A stretch of 64,000 bases of DNA from Falsibacillus albus (lineage in GTDB: Bacteria > Bacillota > Bacilli > Bacillales > DSM-25281). The notes below the pieces were generated by a model. That model was given only the letters and a program-made list of their open reading frames with translations, did not search any database and was not told the origin of the DNA. Below are positions 18,462 through 27,035 of the stretch, in pieces; position 1 is the stretch's first letter; each line of letters starts with the position of its first letter. The stretch is from contig NZ_RCVZ01000003.1 in assembly GCF_003668575.1 (NCBI RefSeq), positions 318,430 through 382,429 of the forward strand. The letters run 5' to 3'. The position numbers were made by a program, and so were the translations under genes.

Positions 18462-20975
18462 TTATGCAAGTTTGCCGTGGCAATTCTTATATTTTTTGCC
18501 GCTTCCGCATGGGCATGGTTCATTTCGGCCGACATCCTGTGATTTTTTGAGCGGCTTCTTCTTCACTTGCTCGCCGTCCTCTTTTGGATTGACCGCCTGT
18601 CCTTTTGCAACCTCTTGGCGTTCAAGGTTGTTACGGATTTCAGCTTTCATGACATACTTGGCGACATCTTCTTCAATTGCTTCGACCATTGCCTCGAACA
18701 TTGCGAACCCTTCATTCTGGTATTCGCGAAGCGGGTCGATCTGACCATATGCACGTAAATGGATACCTTGGCGAAGCTGCTCCATCGCATCGATGTGATC
18801 GATCCATTTCGTATCGACCGCACGAAGAAGGATGACTTTTTCGAATTCAGTCATTTGCTCCTCGTCCAGAAGCTCTTCTTTTTCATCATAGCGCTCGGTT
18901 ACCTTCGCGAAGATAAGCTCGGACATTTCTTCCGGATCCTTTCCTTGAAGATCGGCTACAGTCACGTCACCTTCATGAAGAAGGTTGGCATTGACGTAAT
19001 CGATCAATCCTTGAAGGTTCCACTTCTCTTCATCTTCTGAAAGCGGCGCATGTGCATCCACCACACGGTTGATCACAGATGTAATCATGTTTTCAACGAT
19101 GACGCGGAGATTTTCCGCTTCCAATACTTCGTTCCGCTGCTTGTAGATGATCTCACGCTGTTGGCGAAGGACATCGTCATATTGAAGCAATTGTTTACGA
19201 GCATCGAAGTTGTTTCCTTCCACGCGTTTTTGAGCGGACTCAACGGCGCGGGAAACCATCTTGCTTTGAATTGGCTGGGAATCATCCATGCCCAGGCGCT
19301 CCATCATTGTCTTCATGTTATCAGAACCGAAGCGTCTCATCAGTTCATCTTCCATGGAAAGATAGAACTGAGTCACACCAGGATCCCCTTGACGTCCGGA
19401 ACGTCCGCGAAGCTGGTTATCAATACGGCGGGATTCGTGGCGTTCCGTTCCGATTACGGCTAAACCGCCGAGCTCCTTCACTCCATCGCCGAGCTTGATA
19501 TCCGTACCGCGTCCGGCCATGTTCGTCGCGATCGTCACGGAGCCTTTTTGACCGGCATCAAGGATGATTTCCGCTTCACGGCCGTGGTTCTTCGCGTTCA
19601 ATACATTGTGACGCACGCCTTTTTTCGTGAGAAGCTGTGAAATCAATTCAGACGTTTCGATCGCAACCGTACCAACAAGCACCGGCTGTCCCTTTTGATT
19701 TCGTTCCGCGATATCTTCAACAACGGCGCGGAATTTCCCTTGCATGCTTGCATAGATCAAGTCTGCTCGGTCATCACGGGCAATCGGACGGTTCGTCGGG
19801 ATGACAACGACGCGCATGTTGTAAATGTTGCGGAATTCCTCTTCTTCCGTTTTCGCCGTACCGGTCATCCCGGAGAGCTTGTCATACATACGGAAGTAAT
19901 TCTGGAAGGTGATGGTCGCCATCGTCATGCTTTCGTTCTGGATTTCCAAGCCTTCTTTCGCTTCGATTGCCTGGTGCAGCCCATCACTATAGCGGCGTCC
20001 CTTCATCAAACGCCCCGTAAATTGGTCAACGATGATGATTTCGCCTTCTTGAACGACATAATCGACGTCGAGATGCATGCTGACATGCGCCTTCAACGCT
20101 TGGTTGATGTGGTGGTTCAAGGTTACGTGCGTAATGTCAAATAGGTTATCGATGCCGAATGCGCGCTCAGACTTATTGATTCCTTCCTCTGTAAGCTGGA
20201 CGCCTTTCGTTTTTTCATCGTACGTGTAATCCTCTTCTTTTTTCAGTGTACGGACAAACGCATTTGCCTGCATATATAGCTGCGTCGATTTTTGCGCCTG
20301 ACCAGAAATGATCAACGGTGTCCGTGCTTCATCGATCAAAATCGAGTCGACCTCATCGATTACGGCAAAATGAAGCGGACGCTGCACCATTTGTTCCTTG
20401 TAAAGCACCATGTTGTCCCGCAAGTAATCGAATCCATACTCATTGTTGGTTCCGTATGTGATATCCGCGTTATAAGCTTCCTGTTTTTCCTCTTTCGACA
20501 TGCTATTCAGGTTCAAACCGACAGTCAAGCCGAGGAATTGATAAAGCTCACCCATTTCCTCTGCATCACGGCTGGCCAAGTATTCATTGACTGTAATGAC
20601 GTGTACGCCTTTTCCGGAAAGGGCATTTAAATAAACCGGCATTGTGGCGGTAAGGGTTTTACCTTCACCAGTCTTCATCTCAGAAATATTCCCTTCGTGC
20701 AGGGAAACACCACCCATGAGCTGTACTTTATAAGGATATAATCCAAGCACGCGGCGCGATCCCTCGCGTACCACGGCAAAAGCTTCTATTAATAAATCAT
20801 CAAGCGACTCGCCCTTTTGGTAGCGGGCTTTGAATTCTTCTGTTTTCCCGCGAAGCTGATCATCTGACAGCTTTTCCATTTCCGGGCCAAGTGCATCAAT
20901 TTGATCCGCCATTTTCTCTAGACGTTTCAGCGTTCTTTTGTTGTCGTCAAATACTTTATTCAAAATACCAAGCAT
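18462..20975 (-). CDS. secA: Protein translocase ATPase SecA
   Basis: 837 residues, normal length. Motor of the Sec pathway that pushes preproteins through SecYEG. Seen: Walker [11 protein letters not shown] (about 101-110), DEAD-like VIDEVDS, preprotein-binding and scaffold regions, and a C-terminal SEC-C zinc site [12 protein letters not shown]. Ribosome site AAGGAG lies 8 nt upstream. The leader carries a small GCGGAT/ATCCGC hairpin at 21001-21016. In B. subtilis hpf lies directly upstream; here about 5 kb of other genes separates them. Confidence 0.97.
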   Translation of the reverse strand: MLGILNKVFDDNKRTLKRLEKMADQIDALGPEMEKLSDDQLRGKTEEFKARYQKGESLDDLLIEAFAVVREGSRRVLGLYPYKVQLMGGVSLHEGNISEMKTGEGKTLTATMPVYLNALSGKGVHVITVNEYLASRDAEEMGELYQFLGLTVGLNLNSMSKEEKQEAYNADITYGTNNEYGFDYLRDNMVLYKEQMVQRPLHFAVIDEVDSILIDEARTPLIISGQAQKSTQLYMQANAFVRTLKKEEDYTYDEKTKGVQLTEEGINKSERAFGIDNLFDITHVTLNHHINQALKAHVSMHLDVDYVVQEGEIIIVDQFTGRLMKGRRYSDGLHQAIEAKEGLEIQNESMTMATITFQNYFRMYDKLSGMTGTAKTEEEEFRNIYNMRVVVIPTNRPIARDDRADLIYASMQGKFRAVVEDIAERNQKGQPVLVGTVAIETSELISQLLTKKGVRHNVLNAKNHGREAEIILDAGQKGSVTIATNMAGRGTDIKLGDGVKELGGLAVIGTERHESRRIDNQLRGRSGRQGDPGVTQFYLSMEDELMRRFGSDNMKTMMERLGMDDSQPIQSKMVSRAVESAQKRVEGNNFDARKQLLQYDDVLRQQREIIYKQRNEVLEAENLRVIVENMITSVINRVVDAHAPLSEDEEKWNLQGLIDYVNANLLHEGDVTVADLQGKDPEEMSELIFAKVTERYDEKEELLDEEQMTEFEKVILLRAVDTKWIDHIDAMEQLRQGIHLRAYGQIDPLREYQNEGFAMFEAMVEAIEEDVAKYVMKAEIRNNLERQEVAKGQAVNPKEDGEQVKKKPLKKSQDVGRNEPCPCGSGKKYKNCHGKLA

Positions 20976-21344
20976 CTGTAACGCTCCTTTATATAGATGT
21001 GCGGATCTTCATCCGCCTCATGTTTGCAGTCATAAAAAAAGGGATTGTGTCTCCATGGTTTGAAACCATCTATTACTATTTCTTGAAAAGAAAGAAAATT
21101 CCTTTTACGAAATAATATTTCCCATATCTATCTTACCACTCTGAGGGGGGAAGGACAACTTAAGAGGGGAAGCGGTTGTGTATTGTAAAAAGCAGAGACT
21201 ACTGCCGGCTATTAAGGATTTCCGCTTCAGGGTACTCCATCTCCGAGAGGCTGACGATGATCTCTCCTGAGCCTCGCACCTTCCCCTCCAGCCAACATTC
21301 CATGGTAAAAAGATACAAAATAAATCGTTAGACAAACAACTAAA
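20976..21344. other. Intergenic region upstream of secA
   Basis: About 370 bp. It holds the secA leader and a degenerate REP-like element (21217-21297). The open frame across this element (21105-21380 minus) has repeat-derived composition and no ribosome site, and I do not call it a gene. Confidence 0.5.
21217..21297 (+). repeat. Degenerate REP-like element
   Basis: GATTTCCGCTTCAGGGTACTC ... GAGCCTCGCACCTTCC ... TCCAGCCAACA follows the outline of the other copies but is short and diverged. Confidence 0.6.
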
Positions 21345-21377
21345 ATAAAAAACGCCCCCAAATGGGAGCGATTTTTT
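21345..21377 (-). terminator. Terminator of the SEC-C protein gene
   Basis: On the minus strand ATCGCTCCCATTTGGGGGCGT forms a hairpin flanked by A and T tracts, directly after the stop at 21383. Confidence 0.75.
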
Positions 21378-21382
21378 CATTG

Positions 21383-22417
21383 TTATTCATTAATGGCTTC
21401 TTTGATTTCCTTAAACCGCTTGGAAATGCTGTTTGGGGAAACGCTGAGTTTTGCCGCCAAGTCCTTCTGGGTGTAGGTTTGAACATCTGCATCGGACTGC
21501 ATTAAATAATAATATAATGCACCAACGAAAATATCCGGGTTTTGGAAGGATGGATTTTTCTTTAAGCTAAACTCTTCCCATGCGCCTTTAGCCTTATTAA
21601 TGGCTTCGACATCTGCTTCGTTTTCCCTTAGGAATGCTTCCAGCTTAAACAGTACTTCATCTTGTTCTTCTAAATCCACACTTTGTTCTTTAGATTCCTC
21701 ACTTACTTTTTCCAATGCATCCGGATCTTCAACAACATTCAAGAAACCTTCACACACAGCAAGGAAATTTTCCTTCAAATAGGTTTGGGCATCGTTATAA
21801 CCGGATTTTTCGAAATCTTCCTTCAGCCAATTTTCAAGTGCAGCTGCATGTTCGGCTGGCATGTCGCCTTCAACTCCAGCAAATCGATCGCCAACCAATA
21901 TACCGAAAATAAACTGTCCTTTTTCATACATTTCGTTAAAGTTGCCGCCGTGTGCATGGACATTCAGTGTTTCATTGGAAAGAGAATCTACAAGTTTCAT
22001 TGTGTCCCCTTCCATATCCTTGATGATGCCCGCAGTAATATCATAGTCCAGCCATTTGGCAAAAAGATCTTTCGTGCGCTGGCGCTGAATCGTCGGCATG
22101 CGCTCCTCTACGAATTTTTCCGCAACGGTTTTTCCCTCAAGCGTCGGCTGGGAGAAAATGTACCAGTCCCTCACCGGCTCCATGATCAATTCGTCCTCGT
22201 TTTGTGCCAGCAATGGATAATTGCCTTTTTCATAAAGGAAGAAGCGATTGAAGGTAATGCGGTAATAATCAATGAAATATTCCTCCAATTCAACCTGGAG
22301 CAAATCCAGCTCCTCTTGAACTAGATTATCGATCGATACCGTTTTATTCGCACAGCATTTCTTATATTTTTTCCCGCTTCCGCAGGGACAAGGTTCATTT
22401 CGTCCAACTTGCAACAT
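21383..22417 (-). CDS. SEC-C zinc-motif protein with C-terminal helix-turn-helix
   Basis: 344 residues; I do not recognise a named gene. The first 25 residues carry [13 protein letters not shown], the same SEC-C zinc motif that ends SecA, here at the N-terminus. The middle is acidic and helical, without membrane segments. The last 35 residues (QKDLAAKLSVSPNSISKRFK) look like a helix-turn-helix. SEC-C domains bind zinc, and in SecA also SecB and ribosomes. Being next to secA, a role in preprotein handling or a ribosome-linked process is possible but unproven. It has its own terminator. Confidence 0.8.
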   Translation of the reverse strand: MLQVGRNEPCPCGSGKKYKKCCANKTVSIDNLVQEELDLLQVELEEYFIDYYRITFNRFFLYEKGNYPLLAQNEDELIMEPVRDWYIFSQPTLEGKTVAEKFVEERMPTIQRQRTKDLFAKWLDYDITAGIIKDMEGDTMKLVDSLSNETLNVHAHGGNFNEMYEKGQFIFGILVGDRFAGVEGDMPAEHAAALENWLKEDFEKSGYNDAQTYLKENFLAVCEGFLNVVEDPDALEKVSEESKEQSVDLEEQDEVLFKLEAFLRENEADVEAINKAKGAWEEFSLKKNPSFQNPDIFVGALYYYLMQSDADVQTYTQKDLAAKLSVSPNSISKRFKEIKEAINE

Positions 22418-22530
22418 AAAATCCTCTCCTAAAAACGTCTTAAATCTAAATACACAATTACTTATCTTATACCAAATTGCCGGTAAAATCTAATTTATCA
22501 ACATTCAGACTATATATCTATTTTATAAAT

Positions 22531-22559
22531 AAAAAAAGCCACCAATCAAATGGTAGCTT
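22531..22559 (-). terminator. Probable terminator downstream of the chromate transporter genes
   Basis: AAGC(T)ACCA / TGGT(G)GCTT stem followed on the minus strand by seven T residues. It is 330 bp past the chromate transporter stop with a REP element between. Confidence 0.6.
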
Positions 22560-22578
22560 CTTCCTAGCTTAATTAAGT

Positions 22579-22705
22579 GTTGATTTCCGCTCCGGGCGGA
22601 CGCTTTCCGCGGGCGGGGCCGAGCCGCTTCCCTCGCTACGCTCAGTCCATGGTCTCGCCGGTCCCGCTTTTCCCGCTGGAGTCGCCGCCCTCCGCTCCAA
22701 TCAAC
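22579..22705 (+). repeat. REP-like intergenic palindrome, copy D
   Basis: GTTGATTTCCGCTCCGGGCG ... GCTCCAATCAAC with centre CCCTCGCTACGCTCAG. Confidence 0.85.
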
Positions 22706-22889
22706 TGACTACATAGATGAGCTTTATACTCTCTATGTATATTAGAAAAAATAACCCTTGCCCTCATGGAAATACGAGGGGAAGAATATCAGCAAACTTA
22801 ATGTAATGCTTAATCGTTCGCTCGAAAGTTGAACCTAATAAAACCGAACCGTTTTTAAATTTGGTAGCTTATCAATAAAATTTTCCTGT

Positions 22890-23423
22890 TTACGACCCCA
22901 AAAATACCGCCCCATATACGAGTGCTGCGCCGATCACGTAGGCCGGGTGGACCTTCCATTTTTCCATGAGCAGGAAGCTGATCGCACCGATGATGATGGT
23001 CTGCAGCCATCCGACCCCTTGATAGGAGTTGGCGAAGAATCCAAATGCCATGATGCCCAGCAAAACGGCAATCGCCGGTCGGACAAGGTTGGTCAATCTT
23101 TTCACTTTTGGTGAATCCTTGTATTTCAATAAAAGGCTCAAGAGCGCAATCATTAAAATCAAGGACGGCGCCACCGTGGCAAAGACTCCGACGATCGCAC
23201 CGAATACACCTCCGACCTGAAAGCCGATGTAGCCGGCCATTTTTGTCGCGATCGGTCCCGGGAGCGCATTCCCAAGGGCAAGGACTTCACTGAACTCGTT
23301 GACGGAAAGCCAGTGGTAATGGCCCACGACTTCATTCTCGACGAGCGGAATCGAAGCCGGGCCTCCGCCGTATCCCAATATTCCAGGCAGGAAAAAGGCC
23401 AAGAAAATATGCCAATAGATCAT
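22890..23423 (-). CDS. Chromate transporter, half-size subunit (YwrA/YwrB type)
   Basis: 177 residues. Short-chain CHR family membrane protein; such proteins work as pairs and export chromate, or take up related anions. Seen: FLPGILGYGGGPASIPL near the N-terminus, LALGNALPGPIATKMAGYIG, and several membrane helices. Its ATG overlaps the stop of the upstream paralogue by four bases (ATGA). The order ggt-like, chrA, chrA matches the ywrD-ywrB-ywrA area of B. subtilis, but no ywrC regulator is seen here. Confidence 0.88.
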   Translation of the reverse strand: MIYWHIFLAFFLPGILGYGGGPASIPLVENEVVGHYHWLSVNEFSEVLALGNALPGPIATKMAGYIGFQVGGVFGAIVGVFATVAPSLILMIALLSLLLKYKDSPKVKRLTNLVRPAIAVLLGIMAFGFFANSYQGVGWLQTIIIGAISFLLMEKWKVHPAYVIGAALVYGAVFLGS

Positions 23424-23980
23424 GATGACTTCACCTTCTTCTCTTTAGGATCACTCTTTGAAAGCAGCGCGGCTGCAAGGAGTATACCGATCAAAATCGC
23501 AGGGTGAAGATCAAGCACCTGCAGCCAGATGAAGCTGCCCGCAATCAGGACGATGCTCCAAAGCCATCCGAGTCCTTTTTTTGATTTTTTGATAAAGTCC
23601 CACGTCAGCACGGCCAGCATGACCCCTACGACCGGGACCACCGCCTTTGACATCCCTTTTACCCATGGCTTGTCCTTATAGGCATGAAGCACGGTCAATA
23701 GTAAGATCATCAAGATGATGCTCGGGATGATGGTTGCGAACACGGCAACGATCATCCCCATTAAGCCGCTCACCCGAAAGCCGATATACCCGGCCATCTT
23801 CGTCGCAATCGGTCCGGGCAATGCATTTCCAAGTGCGAGCACATCCGAAAACTCATCATCATTCATCCATTTATATTTTTCTACGACTTCTTTATGAACA
23901 AGTGGAATCGAGGATGGGCCACCCCCATAGCCGAGGATCCCCACTCGAAAAAAAGCTAAAAACAAATTCCAAAGCTTCAC
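23420..23980 (-). CDS. Chromate transporter, half-size subunit (paralogue of the next gene)
   Basis: 186 residues. Paralogue of the protein encoded at 22890-23423, sharing VGILGYGGGPSSIPLVHKEV and LALGNALPGPIATKMAGYIG. The two halves likely form a heterodimer in the membrane with opposite topology. The start is a GTG (23980) with AAGGA 9 nt upstream. It follows the gamma-glutamyltransferase gene by 37 bp, in the same operon. Confidence 0.88.
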   Translation of the reverse strand: MKLWNLFLAFFRVGILGYGGGPSSIPLVHKEVVEKYKWMNDDEFSDVLALGNALPGPIATKMAGYIGFRVSGLMGMIVAVFATIIPSIILMILLLTVLHAYKDKPWVKGMSKAVVPVVGVMLAVLTWDFIKKSKKGLGWLWSIVLIAGSFIWLQVLDLHPAILIGILLAAALLSKSDPKEKKVKSS

Positions 23981-24017
23981 AATGACTCATCCTTCTCAAG
24001 CTGTATCGTTTTTATTT

Positions 24018-25628
24018 TTACCAAGCGGCAATGGCTCCGTCTGTTCTAGATTCGGTGCCGCCCATCAAAACTCCTGTTTCAGGGTCGCGCCAAATAATCT
24101 GTCCTCTTCCAAAGCTTCCCGTATCCGTTGCGACCTGCACCTGGTGTCCTTTCCTAGCGAGCCCTTGAGCCAAGTGGTTTGGAAAATGGGGCTCAAGGAG
24201 CACTTTCTTCCCTTCCATCCACTGCCAGCGCGGTGCATCAAGGGCGGCCTGTGGATTTAAATGGAAATCGATGCTGTTCATGATCACCTGAAAATGACCC
24301 TGCGGCTGCATATAGCCTCCCATCACTCCGAACGGACCGACCGGTTTATCGTCCTTCGTCAAGAATCCAGGGATGATCGTATGGTAGGTCCGCTTCCCTG
24401 GTTTGAGTGCATTCGGATGCCCTTCATCCAGAGAAAAATCAGCACCGCGATTTTGAAGTGCGATGCCGGTACCTGGAATGACGATGCCGGAACCAAAGCC
24501 CATGTAATTGCTTTGGATATACGAGATCATATTTCCTTCAGAATCGGCTGCCGCCAAATAAACGGTTCCGCCCTTTGGAGGCTTGTATGCTTCCGGCTGA
24601 ATGGCATGTTCTGAAATCAGTGAACGCCGCTCCTTGGCGTAGGATTCTGACAGGAGCTCCTCCACCTCCGTTTTCATATGGAGGATATCGGTGATATGCG
24701 CCTTCCCATCGGTAAACGCAAGCTTCATGGCTTCGATTTGTTTATGATATGTATCAATGCTTTCTTTTTCATTGAAATCAAGACCGCTAGCAATATTCAA
24801 TGCCATGAGAGCGATGATTCCTTGGCCATTCGGTGGGATTTCCCAAACATCATAACCTTTGTAGTGGACTGAAATCGGATCGACCCACTCCGGTTTGAAG
24901 CGTCCTAGATCTTCTTTTGTAAAAAATCCACCGTGTTTCCTCATGAAGCGGTCAATTTCATCGGCAAGTTCACCTTCGTAAAAGCTTTTTCCGTTCGTTT
25001 CTGCGATGGATCGAAGTGTTGCAGCATGACCGGCCGATTTCCATATTTCACCAATTTCAGGCGCCTTGCCCCCAGGAGCGAATGTATCGAACCATGGCTG
25101 ATATTCCTCGATTTTGAAAAGCTCCTTGAATTTGTTAAAGGCTAGCCCCCAATACTTTCCGAGGATCGGCGAAATCGGATAGCCTTCCTCTGCATACTTG
25201 ATTGCCGGTGCAAGTACATCCGACAATGGCAGCTTTCCAAACCGTTCCGAAAGCTCTCCCCAAGCCGCAGGTACGCCCGGTACTGTCACCGGAATGAGGC
25301 CGTGGACGGGCATCTTTTCATGACCGAGTGCCTTCACCTGCTCGATTGTCAGTGCTTCTGGTGCAGGACCGCTGGAATTCAAACCGTGGAGCTTGTCCTT
25401 CACCCATACAAGGGCGAACGCATCGCCGCCGATCCCATTTGACGTCGGTTCCACAACGGTCAATGCGGCAGCCGTCGCAATGGCTGCATCGATGGCGGTT
25501 CCTCCTTTTTGGAGAATTTCAAGTCCCGCTTGTGCAGCAAGCGGCTGTGAGGTCGCCACCATTCCATTTTTAGCAAACACCGTATTCCGCTGGGATGGAT
25601 ACGGCTGGTAAAGATGATCCATTTTCAA
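24018..25628 (-). CDS. ywrD: Gamma-glutamyltransferase family protein (YwrD-like)
   Basis: 536 residues. N-terminal nucleophile hydrolase that removes gamma-glutamyl groups from glutathione-like compounds. Seen: GGTAIDAAIATA near 40-53, and the processing Thr in PKGGTVYLAAAD (about 355) that becomes the nucleophile after self-cleavage, plus the late GGYMQPQGHFQ motif. No signal peptide, so it is probably cytosolic, as for YwrD. The start is a TTG (25628) with AGGAGGGG 7 nt upstream; an ATG two codons later is possible. It heads the operon with the two chromate transporter genes. Confidence 0.87.
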   Translation of the reverse strand: MKMDHLYQPYPSQRNTVFAKNGMVATSQPLAAQAGLEILQKGGTAIDAAIATAAALTVVEPTSNGIGGDAFALVWVKDKLHGLNSSGPAPEALTIEQVKALGHEKMPVHGLIPVTVPGVPAAWGELSERFGKLPLSDVLAPAIKYAEEGYPISPILGKYWGLAFNKFKELFKIEEYQPWFDTFAPGGKAPEIGEIWKSAGHAATLRSIAETNGKSFYEGELADEIDRFMRKHGGFFTKEDLGRFKPEWVDPISVHYKGYDVWEIPPNGQGIIALMALNIASGLDFNEKESIDTYHKQIEAMKLAFTDGKAHITDILHMKTEVEELLSESYAKERRSLISEHAIQPEAYKPPKGGTVYLAAADSEGNMISYIQSNYMGFGSGIVIPGTGIALQNRGADFSLDEGHPNALKPGKRTYHTIIPGFLTKDDKPVGPFGVMGGYMQPQGHFQVIMNSIDFHLNPQAALDAPRWQWMEGKKVLLEPHFPNHLAQGLARKGHQVQVATDTGSFGRGQIIWRDPETGVLMGGTESRTDGAIAAW

Positions 25629-25798
25629 TTTGATTCCCCTCCTTTGAAAATCTTTCGTTTGTCGAAATGTAAGATATGTCTATTATAGTAAAAATAATTT
25701 TAATTTTACAATAATTTTATCTATTTTTGTAAGAGATAGAGTGAATTGCTAATAACATTGGGTCCATGTAAGGTTTACATAAAAGTAAACGTACGACG

Positions 25799-26042
25799 GT
25801 TGATTTCCGCTGCAGGATGCTCGCTTTCCGAGGAGCCTCACACGAAGTGAGGTCGTTCGATGTTGGCACACGATGTGCCGAACTTAATCGAACATCCTAT
25901 TTTCCCTATCCTCGCTGCGCTGAGGGGTCTCACCTGTCCCGCTACTCCCTCTGGACATTGAATTCACATCTTTGAACTAACACCGCACGAAGAAAATGAG
26001 TATGCATTTTCGAGGAGTCTCGCACCTTCCGCTCCAATCAAC
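25799..26042 (+). repeat. REP-like intergenic palindrome, copy E (longest)
   Basis: Starts GTTGATTTCCGCTGCAGG and ends CTCCAATCAAC. It contains the inner module GTTCGATGTTGGCAC ... GTGCCGAACTTAATCGAACATC and a further insertion of about 50 bp near 25960-26010, before the usual right end. Confidence 0.85.
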
Positions 26043-26261
26043 ACCATAAGATGAATATTTCCAAGAGTACTATTAAAAGAATAATCTTTGAAAACAGCCT
26101 TATTTTTACTTTTCTAGCCTTCTAAAACACCTAAAACAATTAATGAAAATGTCCTATCAATCATTAATGTTCCGACAAAAATTTTGTTCCACTTTTTTAA
26201 AATTCTATTTTCCGGGAAATAGCGACACTTTCTATAAGAAATCGCAAATATTCTGCACATA

Positions 26262-26293
26262 AAAACCTCCGCAGCATCCACTGCGGAGGTTTG
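26262..26293 (-). terminator. Terminator of hpf
   Basis: Perfect 12-bp arms AAACCTCCGCAG / CTGCGGAGGTTT with a 6-nt loop, 15 bp after the hpf stop. Confidence 0.88.
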
Positions 26294-26307
26294 CTTTAAT
26301 TTTTTTA

Positions 26308-26874
26308 TTAGTCGGCCTGGGTTTCGATCAAGCCGTATTTGCCGTCGCGGCGTTTGTAGACGATGTTCGTTCCCATGGAATCGGCATCCGTGTAAATGAA
26401 GAAGCTATGGCCAAGGAGGTTCATTTGCAGGACGGCCTCTTCGCTGTCCATCGGCTTCAGGTCAAACTGCTTAGTACGGACAATTTCCATATCCGGGTCT
26501 TCTTCCTTCACTTCAGGGGCTTGCGTTGTCCCTTCCATTGCAGCGAAATATTCGCCAGGGCTGCCTTTTTCACGGAATTTACGGTTCACTTTCGTTTTAT
26601 GTTTACGGATTTGACGCTCCAATTTATCGACAATCAGGTCAATTCCGGCATACATGTCGTCATTATGTTCTTCAGCACGCAATACTAAATGCGGCATTGG
26701 AATTGTAACCTCGACTTTTGCTGTTTTATCTTGATACACTTTCAAGTTTACATGTACATTAGCGTCAGGAGTATCGTTGAAATAGCGTTCAAGCTTACTG
26801 ATCTTCTTTTCAAGATATTCCCTGATTGCTGGAGTTACCTCAATGTTTTCGCCTCGAATGTTGTAAGTTAGCAT
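26308..26874 (-). CDS. hpf: Ribosome hibernation promoting factor, long form (HPF/YvyD)
   Basis: 188 residues. Binds the 30S subunit and dimerises ribosomes into inactive 100S particles in stationary phase. Seen: N-terminal HPF/RaiA domain (residues 1-105, with MLTYNIRGENIEVTPAIREY), a variable linker, and the C-terminal dimerisation domain of long HPF (from about 125: IVRTKQFDLKPMDSEEAV). Ribosome site AAGGAGG lies upstream. A sigma-B promoter precedes it. In B. subtilis it sits between secA and fliT. Confidence 0.95.
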   Translation of the reverse strand: MLTYNIRGENIEVTPAIREYLEKKISKLERYFNDTPDANVHVNLKVYQDKTAKVEVTIPMPHLVLRAEEHNDDMYAGIDLIVDKLERQIRKHKTKVNRKFREKGSPGEYFAAMEGTTQAPEVKEEDPDMEIVRTKQFDLKPMDSEEAVLQMNLLGHSFFIYTDADSMGTNIVYKRRDGKYGLIETQAD

Positions 26875-26919
26875 ATGTGGAATCCTCCTTTAATAAAAGC
26901 TTGTATATAATATTCGAGT

Positions 26920-26944
26920 TTACCCTTTTAATTCCTGCTTAAAC
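26920..26944 (-). promoter_or_regulatory. Sigma-B promoter of hpf
   Basis: On the minus strand GTTTAA (26944-26939), a 13-bp spacer and GGGTAA (26925-26920) match the sigma-B consensus GTTTAA-N12-14-GGGWAW. It starts transcription roughly 40 nt upstream of the coding region, so general stress should induce hpf. Confidence 0.85.
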
Positions 26945-27035
26945 TTTCTAAAAATTTTGTCAAATTAATGGACATATCGTCAAATCCTGACATTACAGGG
27001 CAGGATTGCACATGGCAATATTTTCACCTTACTCA

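Noticed and set aside
21105-21380. Open frame of 91 codons upstream of secA
   Set aside because: It runs through a degenerate REP-like element and the terminator of the next gene, with no ribosome site.
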